From CAYLZO01 sp964387775 (GTDB lineage Bacteria > Chloroflexota > Anaerolineae > JAAYZQ01), in NCBI GenBank assembly GCA_964387775.1, contig CAYLZO010000211.1:1-9530 (forward strand): DNA of 9,530 bases. Reading direction: 5' to 3'. The position numbers were made by a program, and so were the translations under genes. The notes beneath the pieces are model-generated. The model saw only the letters and a list, made by a program, of their open reading frames with translations, made no database searches and was not told the DNA's origin. Positions 1-5,892 of the stretch are shown here, piece after piece. Each line of letters starts with the position of its first letter. The first letter of the stretch is position 1.

Positions 1-328
1 TCTTCACGGTGCGCAGGTTCAGCAAGCGGCGGTTCCGGCATTTTGGAACAGCTAGAAAGAAGGAGACAGGGAAGAAACAGAGTGTGTACTGGTACAAGCA
101 TTACCCCAAAGCGCAGAGTAAGCTCTCCATTCCTACCTTCAGTCTGGCAGAAGCCCCAATGGCGGGGGGACAACCGAATACAAGTTGGTGAAGCATCTCA
201 TAAAGGCGGGAGCCAGATTTTCAAGAACCTGGCTCCCGCATCGTTGTTGGCGGATCAGTCCAAGGATGAATTCGGCCAACGCGCCGCCGATAGCCTCCAT
301 GTTGGGCGAGAATAGGAGCCACGAGGGT
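1..328. other. Left-edge region without a supportable gene
   Basis: No confident gene lies here. On the + strand two frames are open from the window edge: one stops at 191 (TGA 189-191) and one at 315. The frame ending at 191 encodes a Lys/Arg-rich stretch that matches no family I know, but its stop lies 14 bases before a strong hairpin at 206-239, as expected for the tail of a gene entering from the left. Base composition over about 40-230 is less GC-rich than the genes downstream, which fits intergenic DNA equally well. The stretch from 240 to 328 shows nothing beyond promoter-upstream DNA for the next gene. I do not call a CDS. Confidence 0.3.
206..239 (+). terminator. Hairpin, probable terminator of an upstream gene
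   Basis: A perfect 11-bp inverted repeat is seen: GCGGGAGCCAG at 206-216 and CTGGCTCCCGC at 229-239, with a 12-base loop. It sits upstream of the glmS promoter and so would insulate that gene from transcription entering from the left. There is no clean T-run after the stem (ATCGTTGTTGG), so intrinsic termination is plausible but not certain. Confidence 0.55.
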
Positions 329-357
329 TTGGCAGCTTCCCTGGGGCATGATATAAT
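329..357 (+). promoter_or_regulatory. Sigma-70 type promoter of glmS
   Basis: TTGGCA at 329-334 (5 of 6 to the -35 consensus) and a perfect TATAAT at 352-357 are separated by exactly 17 bases. The predicted transcription start is near 364, giving an approximately 86-nt leader before the glmS ATG at 451. The AT-rich -10 stands out in this GC-rich DNA. Confidence 0.75.
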
Positions 358-363
358 GGGCTT

Positions 364-450
364 GCGTGGTCCAGGTCAGGACCTATCGGGATAGGCCGGC
401 AAGAGCCCGCACTCCCGATTTGACTACAAATACTGGAGCGAGCCCATCTC
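364..450 (+). promoter_or_regulatory. Structured 5' leader / operator-like palindromes before glmS
   Basis: Two adjacent palindromes lie just after the predicted transcription start: AGGTC-AG-GACCT at 373-384 and CCTATC-GG-GATAGG at 382-395, overlapping by three bases. A further pair, ATCGGGA (385-391) and TCCCGAT (413-419), can form a stem enclosing GGC-AAGA-GCC (398-407), and it competes for bases with the second palindrome. The likely ribosome binding site is GGAG at 435-438, 12 bases before the ATG, which is a rather long gap. These elements could be repressor operators or alternative RNA folds. I see no glmS ribozyme core. Confidence 0.4.
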
Positions 451-2250
451 ATGTGCGGCATCTTTGGCATCATCACCGACCAAGAACACACTCTCGGCCC
501 AACCCTCATCGAGGCCGGCAAGCGGCTGGCCTACCGGGGCTATGACTCGGTGGGCTGCGCCACCGTGGCCGGCGACGGGACCATCGACCTGCGCAAGGAC
601 GTAGGCCGCATCGAGGACGTGAGCGCGGCCCTCGACTTTCCCGCCATGCGCGGCTGCCGGGGCATCACCCAACTGCGCTGGGCGACCTTTGGCGCGCCGT
701 CGCACGAGAACGCCCAGCCCCACCTCGACTCGGACGGCGACATGGTGGGCGCCCACAACGGGAATGTGGTCAACAACGTGCAGATGCGCGAGCTGTTCCT
801 GCGCGAAGGACTGACGGTGCGGGGCACCAACGACGGCGAGACGTGCGTCCACGCCGTGGAGCGCCACTTTGATAGGAACGGCGGCGATATGCTGGCCGCC
901 ATCTGTGCCGCCTACGACGACCTGGAGGGCGATTACGCCTTTGTCATCACCCACCGCGACGAGCACCGGCTGTACGCCATCAAAAAAGGCAGCGGGCTGG
1001 TGGCCGGCCTGGGCGAGGGCTTTACCTGTGTCTCATCCGACCTGCCCAGCATTCTGCCCCTGACCCGCCAGGTGCTGTACATCCGGGACGGCGAGATCGT
1101 GGTGCTCTCGCCTGAGGGGATCGAGCTATACGGCGTTCACGACGGGACGCGCATCGAGCGGGACGAGGAGTGGTACGATGGCCCCATCGAGGTCGCCGAG
1201 AAGGGCGGCTATCCTCACTTTATGCTCAAGGAAATCCACGAGCAGCCGGCCGTCGCCGGCGAGCTGCTGCACCTGCTAAACGGCTCGCGCCACGTGGACC
1301 GCTTTCTCGATGCGTTGCGGGCAACGGGCGACCGGCCTGTGTACCTCGTCGGCTGCGGGACGAGCTATCACGCCTGCCTGCTAGGCGCCTACTATTTCAA
1401 TCAACTCGCCGGCGTGGCGGCCGTGCCGGTGCTGGGACCGCAGTTCATCGAGCAGTACGGCGCCAGCATCGGCCCCGGCGACGCCGCTGTCTTTGTCAGC
1501 CAGAGCGGCGAGACGAAGGACGTGCTCAATGCCGTCAAGGTCATGCGCCAGCGGGGTAGTCGGGTGTTGGGCGTGCTCAACGTCCTCGGTTCGACGTTGA
1601 TGCACGCCAGCGACGTTTACCTGCCCCTGGCCTGCGGCTACGAGATCAGCGTGCCAGCGACCAAGACGTTCGTCAACCAGACGGTGCTCTTTCTCTATCT
1701 GGCCTACCGCCTTGGGGGACAGGACGTGACCGAGCTAGACGCCCTGCCCGGCCTGCTGGAACAGACCATCGAGGCCACCGACGAGCCGGCCCGCCAGGTG
1801 GCCGCCTACCTGAACGACTGGGACGATTTCTACTACCTGGGCTACGGCGTCACGCATCCCATCGCCCTGGAAGCGGCCCTCAAGCTCAAAGAGATCACCT
1901 ACGCCCACTGCGAGGGCATGTTCAGCAGCGAGTTCAAGCACGGCCCCCTCTCGGCCGTGCACGACGGCTACCCGGTGCTTTTCATCACCGCGCCGGGCGA
2001 CGAGATGATGATGATCAACCACGTCAACGAGGTCACCGTGCGCGGCGGGCGGACGATCTCGGTCGCCGTCGAGCACGAGGCGCTGCGCAAGAACGTGCAC
2101 GATTATCTCGTCTTGCCCGAGGCCGGCCGCTTCATGGCCCCCATCCTCGCCACCATCCCCGCCCAACTCATCTCCTACCACATGAGCGTGATGCGCGGGA
2201 TCGATCCCGACTTTCCCCGCAACCTGAGCAAGACCTTGACCGTGGACTAG
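451..2250 (+). CDS. glmS: Glutamine--fructose-6-phosphate aminotransferase (isomerizing), GlmS type
   Basis: The 599-residue product should make glucosamine-6-phosphate from fructose-6-phosphate and glutamine in the cytoplasm, the first committed step to UDP-GlcNAc and the cell envelope. The N-terminal class II glutaminase domain (about 1-220) begins MCGIFG, exposing Cys2 as nucleophile after Met removal. Also present are RWAT (76-79), HNG (102-104) and Asp128. Two SIS isomerase domains follow (about 285-420 and 450-590), with SQSGE at 350-354, ATKTF at 403-407, ALKLKEI at 476-482, KHGPL at 496-500 and the family-type tail ending NLSKTLTVD with Lys594. Length matches the roughly 600-residue family norm, and no earlier start fits. 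The block normally HTRWATHG...HPH reads QLRWATFG...QPH, so three histidines are replaced. It could therefore be a GlmS paralogue acting on a related sugar. The gene is monocistronic, with its own promoter and a convergent neighbour. Confidence 0.92.
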   Translation: MCGIFGIITDQEHTLGPTLIEAGKRLAYRGYDSVGCATVAGDGTIDLRKDVGRIEDVSAALDFPAMRGCRGITQLRWATFGAPSHENAQPHLDSDGDMVGAHNGNVVNNVQMRELFLREGLTVRGTNDGETCVHAVERHFDRNGGDMLAAICAAYDDLEGDYAFVITHRDEHRLYAIKKGSGLVAGLGEGFTCVSSDLPSILPLTRQVLYIRDGEIVVLSPEGIELYGVHDGTRIERDEEWYDGPIEVAEKGGYPHFMLKEIHEQPAVAGELLHLLNGSRHVDRFLDALRATGDRPVYLVGCGTSYHACLLGAYYFNQLAGVAAVPVLGPQFIEQYGASIGPGDAAVFVSQSGETKDVLNAVKVMRQRGSRVLGVLNVLGSTLMHASDVYLPLACGYEISVPATKTFVNQTVLFLYLAYRLGGQDVTELDALPGLLEQTIEATDEPARQVAAYLNDWDDFYYLGYGVTHPIALEAALKLKEITYAHCEGMFSSEFKHGPLSAVHDGYPVLFITAPGDEMMMINHVNEVTVRGGRTISVAVEHEALRKNVHDYLVLPEAGRFMAPILATIPAQLISYHMSVMRGIDPDFPRNLSKTLTVD

Positions 2251-2259
2251 CGTGCCACG

Positions 2260-2299
2260 GGGGTGACGGGCTGGGAGAACTCTCCCCGCCCGTCACCCC
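2260..2299. terminator. Bidirectional terminator between convergent genes
   Basis: The arms GGGGTGACGGGC (2260-2271) and GCCCGTCACCCC (2288-2299) pair perfectly over 12 bp. After one T/C mismatch the stem continues with GGGAG (2273-2277) and CTCCC (2282-2286) around a 4-base loop. The hairpin fills the 53-bp gap between the stop codons at 2250 (+) and 2304 (-), so it can serve both genes. Neither side has a long T-run. Confidence 0.75.
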
Positions 2300-2303
2300 T
2301 AGA

Positions 2304-3701
2304 TCACAGATAGGGCTTGATGCGCCGCGTGGCCCGCCGGCACGCTTCCCCCAAGAACGCGACGTCGGCCGGGCTGTGGGCCGTCGAGGCCCCGCCGTGG
2401 CTGCGGACCAGGAATACGTCCTCCAGGAGCAGGACCCGGTCCAGCACCTGGCGGCTCAAGACCACGTCGCAGAGTTCGGGATTCGACCAGTCCTCCGGCC
2501 TCTCCAGCGATAGCTCCCGGCGATACGGAAAGTGGAGCATGAACATCGAGCTCCCGGGCAGGGCCTCGCTCGCGCCCGTGCACTGCACATAGATTCCCTC
2601 CTGGCCAAAGACCCCCCCCATCGTCGCCCGGATCCTGGCCCCCAGCTCGGCCAGCCGGGAATAGACCTCGTCCTCGTGGGCCACCAGGTACGACATCAGG
2701 GTCTTGGCCGCCAGCATCGAAGCCGGATGGGCCGAGTAGGTGCCGCCGGAGGCCTTGACCCGGCTGCCTCCCGCCCGTCCGGCCAGGTTCATAATGTCGG
2801 CCCGGCCGCCCACGGCCGCCACCGGCATCCCCCCGCCGATGATCTTGCCAAAGGTCGCCAGGTCGGGCCGCACGCCGTACAGCGCCCCCACGTCGCCGGC
2901 GCGGAAGCGAAAGGCGGAAACCACCTCGTCAAAGACCAGCACCGCGCCGTACTGCTCGGTCAGCGCCCGCGCGGTCTGCAAATACTCGCGGGTCGCCGGC
3001 GTGTAGCCCCCGGCGCCGAGAAAAGGCTCGACCATGAAGCAGGCCAACCGGTCGCCAAACTGCCGAAAATGGTCGCGCAGCCGGTCCGGGTCGTTAAAGC
3101 CGGTGACGATGACCTTGTCGGCGACGGCCAGCGGCACCCCGTCCGACTCGACCTTCTGAAAGCCGGCGCCGTTCTCGGCCGAGAAGCCGATGCCCTTGAG
3201 CGCCCAGGGTTGGGCGCCGTGCCAGCCACCCCCGACCTTCATCACCAGCGTGCGGCCCGTGTGGGCCCGGGCCAGCATGATGGCGTACATCGTCGCCAGC
3301 GTGCCGCTGGTCGTGAACCGCACCCGCTCCGCGCCGGTCTGGCGGCACAGGATCCCGGCCACCTCCACCTGGAGCCGGTCGGTGAAGCCGGCCTGCAGGC
3401 CAAAGCCCGAGGCCAGCGCCTGCGATAGCTCCGAGGTCACCACCTCCGGGTTGTGCCCGAGGACGTTGGCCAGGTGCCCCTGCCAGAAATCGAGGAGGTC
3501 GTGGCCGTCCTCGTCGCGGACCCACGCCCCCTGGGCCGCGACGATACGCGGCGGGAAGGGCTCGCTCAGCCGCAAGGCGTGGCTGCCGCCGTCCACGAGG
3601 TATCTTGTCGCCTCCCGGTCCAGCGCCAGCGAACGCGGAGCGTAACGGGCATATTCCTCGGCCAGATCGGCCAGCAACAGAGTATAGTCTCTGGCTGCCA
3701 T
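2304..3701 (-). CDS. Class III PLP-dependent aminotransferase, glutamate-1-semialdehyde aminomutase-like
   Basis: The 465-residue cytoplasmic enzyme has the fold-type I, class III plan. Visible landmarks are the N-terminal signature around DEDGHDLLDF (63-72) with LGHNP (81-85), a phosphate-binding TTSGT (130-134), GGGWHG (157-162), the PLP-ring Asp in VFDEVVSAFRF (256-266; Asp258), and the Schiff-base lysine in FGKIIGGGMPVAA (Lys286). The GKIIGGG(M/L)PV block is typical of glutamate-1-semialdehyde 2,1-aminomutases and relatives. True HemL usually reads SGTEA where this protein reads SGTLA, and it is somewhat longer than the usual 430 or so residues, so I leave the substrate open and give no symbol. 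The start at 3701 is chosen over an in-frame start at 3746 because GGGAGGG lies 4 bases upstream and a promoter fits just before it. The gene is divergent from the C11 peptidase and convergent with glmS. Confidence 0.85.
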   Translation of the reverse strand: MAARDYTLLLADLAEEYARYAPRSLALDREATRYLVDGGSHALRLSEPFPPRIVAAQGAWVRDEDGHDLLDFWQGHLANVLGHNPEVVTSELSQALASGFGLQAGFTDRLQVEVAGILCRQTGAERVRFTTSGTLATMYAIMLARAHTGRTLVMKVGGGWHGAQPWALKGIGFSAENGAGFQKVESDGVPLAVADKVIVTGFNDPDRLRDHFRQFGDRLACFMVEPFLGAGGYTPATREYLQTARALTEQYGAVLVFDEVVSAFRFRAGDVGALYGVRPDLATFGKIIGGGMPVAAVGGRADIMNLAGRAGGSRVKASGGTYSAHPASMLAAKTLMSYLVAHEDEVYSRLAELGARIRATMGGVFGQEGIYVQCTGASEALPGSSMFMLHFPYRRELSLERPEDWSNPELCDVVLSRQVLDRVLLLEDVFLVRSHGGASTAHSPADVAFLGEACRRATRRIKPYL

Positions 3702-3705
3702 AAAT

Positions 3706-3712
3706 CCCTCCC
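3706..3712 (-). promoter_or_regulatory. Ribosome binding site of the aminotransferase
   Basis: GGGAGGG on the minus strand lies 4 bases before the ATG at 3701. It decides this start over the in-frame upstream start at 3746, which overlaps the predicted promoter. Confidence 0.75.
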
Positions 3713-3734
3713 AAACAAAGTAGCGTCGCCCCGC

Positions 3735-3763
3735 ATTGTAGCCCATTCCCCGGCCTGGCGCAA
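3735..3763 (-). promoter_or_regulatory. Putative promoter of the aminotransferase
   Basis: On the minus strand TTGCGC (3763-3758) and TACAAT (3740-3735) are separated by 17 bases. The -10 matches the consensus at 5 of 6 positions, the -35 only at TTG. The predicted start near 3728 gives a leader of about 27 nt containing the ribosome binding site. Confidence 0.5.
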
Positions 3764-3767
3764 GATG

Positions 3768-3796
3768 TGACTCCGGTCATAGCCGGGCGTGACCGG
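3768..3796. promoter_or_regulatory. Operator-like TGAC/GTCA inverted repeats in the divergent region
   Basis: CCGGTCA (3773-3779) and TGACCGG (3790-3796) form a perfect 7-bp inverted repeat with a 10-base spacer. An additional TGAC (3768-3771) pairs with GTCA (3776-3779). The cluster lies between the two divergent promoters, a natural position for a regulator acting on both genes. No regulator gene is adjacent, so this is only a candidate. Confidence 0.3.
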
Positions 3797-3802
3797 GGGG
3801 AC

Positions 3803-3831
3803 TGGCCGCCGGCGCCCCTTTCTGCTATCCT
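3803..3831 (+). promoter_or_regulatory. Weak promoter candidate for the C11 peptidase unit
   Basis: TATCCT at 3826-3831 is a fair -10, but the hexamer 17 bases upstream (TGGCCG, 3803-3808) is a poor -35. The predicted start near 3838 would leave a short leader beginning at the ribosome binding site. A promoter must lie in the divergent gap, but this exact position is uncertain. Confidence 0.25.
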
Positions 3832-3838
3832 GGCACCT

Positions 3839-3847
3839 GGAGGTGAT
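3839..3847 (+). promoter_or_regulatory. Strong ribosome binding site of the C11 peptidase
   Basis: GGAGGTGAT is a full match to the complement of the 16S 3' end and lies 6 bases before the ATG at 3854. It fixes the start there instead of at an in-frame upstream ATG at 3767. Confidence 0.85.
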
Positions 3848-3853
3848 GAGAAG

Positions 3854-5854
3854 ATGCTGTCCATCTTGAGGTCGAATCAGAAGCACAAGACAGGGATCGA
3901 GCGGGCCTGGGGAGCACTGGCACTGCTGCTGGTCGCGGCGTTGCTGCTGACCGGCTGCGGCCCCGTCGAGCGAGCCGATTCCCAGTCGGCCACCCTGCCC
4001 ACCCAGACCCTGACGCCCTCGCCCGGCGCCGCCGGGCAAGCGAGCTGGACCATCCTCGTCTACCTCGACGCCGACAACAACCTGGAGGGCGCCGGGCTGG
4101 CCGATCTGGCCGAGATGCAGGCCGCCGGGACGCCCCCGCCCGGCGTCAACGTCTTGGTGCAAATAGACCGCGCGCCCCGCTACTCCCCCCTGGACGGCAA
4201 CTGGACCGACACCCGCCGCTATCGCGTCACCGGCGGCGCCGAGCTGGAACTCCTGGCCGACGATTCGACTGAGCTCATCGAAATCCTGGGCGAAGCCAAC
4301 ATGGGCGACCCGGCCACACTGTCCGACTTTGTCCGGTGGGGCACGGCGGCCTATCCGGCCCGGCACACGGCCCTCATCCTGTGGAACCACGGCGCCGGCT
4401 GGCCGGGCCTGGCCTGGGACGAGTCGAGCCCCGGCGAGGACAACCTGACCCTGGCCGACCTGGCGGCAGCGCTGAATCAGAGCGGCGTGCGCCTCGACCT
4501 GATCGGCGTCGACGCCTGTCTGATGGGCCAGATGGATTTATTTGAAGCGTTGGCGCCCTACGCTGACCTGGCCGTTGCCTCGGAAGAGATCGAGCCCGCC
4601 GCCGGCTGGGATTATCGGGCCTGGCTGGGCCACCTCTACACCCGGCCTGACCTCTCGCCCCACGACCTGGCGGCGACCCTCGTCGACGACTATCTGGCTC
4701 ACTACACGACCCAGAATCCCGAGCCGAGTGTGACCCTGGCCGCCGTGGACCTGGCCCGCTGGGCCGAGGTCCGCGCTGCCGTCGAGGCCCTGGCCGCGGC
4801 AATTCAGGTTGATCTGGCCGCCGCCCTGCCCGCCATCGGCGACAGCCGGGCCGCCGTCGAGACCTACGCCACGGCCTATCCCGCCGAGGTGGAGGCGTAC
4901 GCGGCCGTGGACCTGGCCCACTTTGCCCGGCTCCTGGCCAAAGAGTCCCCCGACCCGGCCCTGGCCGAGGCCGCCCGCCGCCTGGACGCGGCCATCGGCG
5001 CCGCCGTGGTGGCCGAGGCGCACGGCAGCGCCTTCAGCCAGGCCAGCGGCGTGGCCGTCTATTTTCCGCGCAACAGCCGCGTGCTCGACACGGCCTATTT
5101 CGAGGCGGCGTTGATCCCGGCCTGGGCCGACTTTTTGGCCGCCTACACCCCCGCCGCCGACACCACATTCGCGGCGCCCGAGGTGGGCGTCGAGTCGGTA
5201 GAGGCCGGCGACCGGCGGCGGCCCTTTCTGCTCCAGACCTTTTACGAGGGCGAGCAGATCTTTGAAATCTATGCCGTGGGCGGCCAGGTGCGCGACGATG
5301 GCGTCGATGCTGCGCATCGCCTGCGCCTGCTCAAGCTGGACCGCGTCGAGCGGGACCGGGCGCGGGATAGAAACCGGCGGCAGCGGGAGCTGCAATGGCT
5401 GCCCCAACTGGCCGTCGTCTCCGATGGAAAAATCGGCGAGGCTGTCGTCCCCTGGCCCACGGGCACGGGCAGCGGCGTGGTGAGCGTGCTGGGCCGCTAC
5501 CAGCCGACCGGCGAGAACTCGTCCTACGAGGCCGAGCTGCTCTTCCATCGCGAGAGCGGCCAACTGCTCCGCGTCTGGGGTACGGTGCCCTACGGCGGCG
5601 CCGGGCGGCCCTTCGAGATCACCCCCGCCGCCGGCGACCAGGTTCAACTCTACGATTTCACGCTGGACGAGAGCGCCAACTGGACGGCCCAGCCGGGCGT
5701 CACCCTGACCGTTCCGGACACCGGCGCCCTGGCCCTGACCTGGGAGCCCGCCCCGGCCGGACGCTACTTCCTGGGCCTGCTGGGCGAGGACGTGGCCGGC
5801 CACCGGGCGTTGGCCACCGTCGAGGTCGAGCTGGGGCGGCTGCGGGGCAAGTAG
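3854..5854 (+). CDS. Clostripain-like cysteine peptidase (family C11), lipoprotein
   Basis: The 666-residue protein begins with a basic n-region, a hydrophobic segment (about 20-33) and a lipobox LTGC with Cys35, so it should be lipid-anchored outside the membrane. After a short Thr/Pro linker the C11 domain starts near residue 64 with WTILVYLDADNNLE. It carries the catalytic His in WNHGAG (His179) and the nucleophile in VDACLMG (Cys222). Asp220, two residues earlier, corresponds to the P1-specificity Asp known in the family, so cleavage after Arg or Lys is expected. SEEIEP (243-248) and GVAVYFP (399-405) are further family-like blocks. The last 220 residues or so (about 440-666) look beta-rich, with a patch of Arg/Asp near 485-510. 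I do not recognise this part, which may be a binding or regulatory domain. The next gene starts 38 bp downstream, so the two are probably cotranscribed. Confidence 0.88.
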   Translation: MLSILRSNQKHKTGIERAWGALALLLVAALLLTGCGPVERADSQSATLPTQTLTPSPGAAGQASWTILVYLDADNNLEGAGLADLAEMQAAGTPPPGVNVLVQIDRAPRYSPLDGNWTDTRRYRVTGGAELELLADDSTELIEILGEANMGDPATLSDFVRWGTAAYPARHTALILWNHGAGWPGLAWDESSPGEDNLTLADLAAALNQSGVRLDLIGVDACLMGQMDLFEALAPYADLAVASEEIEPAAGWDYRAWLGHLYTRPDLSPHDLAATLVDDYLAHYTTQNPEPSVTLAAVDLARWAEVRAAVEALAAAIQVDLAAALPAIGDSRAAVETYATAYPAEVEAYAAVDLAHFARLLAKESPDPALAEAARRLDAAIGAAVVAEAHGSAFSQASGVAVYFPRNSRVLDTAYFEAALIPAWADFLAAYTPAADTTFAAPEVGVESVEAGDRRRPFLLQTFYEGEQIFEIYAVGGQVRDDGVDAAHRLRLLKLDRVERDRARDRNRRQRELQWLPQLAVVSDGKIGEAVVPWPTGTGSGVVSVLGRYQPTGENSSYEAELLFHRESGQLLRVWGTVPYGGAGRPFEITPAAGDQVQLYDFTLDESANWTAQPGVTLTVPDTGALALTWEPAPAGRYFLGLLGEDVAGHRALATVEVELGRLRGK

Positions 5855-5881
5855 CGATTAGAGATTGGATATTGAAGAAAT

Positions 5882-5888
5882 AGGAGGT
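5882..5888 (+). promoter_or_regulatory. Ribosome binding site of the Gly/Tyr-rich lipoprotein
   Basis: AGGAGGT lies 4 bases before the ATG at 5893. Together with the encoded signal peptide it shows that the gene begins here, before the assembly gap, and not within or after the Ns. Confidence 0.85.
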
Positions 5889-5892
5889 CAAG

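Noticed and set aside
364..450. glmS ribozyme
   Set aside because: The leader is only about 86 nt, and I see no conserved ribozyme core sequence or double-pseudoknot layout.
2532..3428. Plus-strand ORF of 298 codons within the aminotransferase gene
   Set aside because: It is antisense to a well-supported PLP enzyme and has Arg/His/Gly/Pro-biased composition typical of a shadow frame.
3829..3839. CCTGGCACCTG, also found at 7693-7703 in the hairpin region
   Set aside because: An 11-base match without a partner arm at the first site is compatible with chance in GC-rich DNA and does not show a second hairpin copy.
4538..5803. Long minus-strand ORF (421 codons) opposite the C11 peptidase
   Set aside because: It is antisense to a gene with clear catalytic motifs, has no family features and no ribosome binding site. 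Long antisense frames are expected in GC-rich coding DNA.
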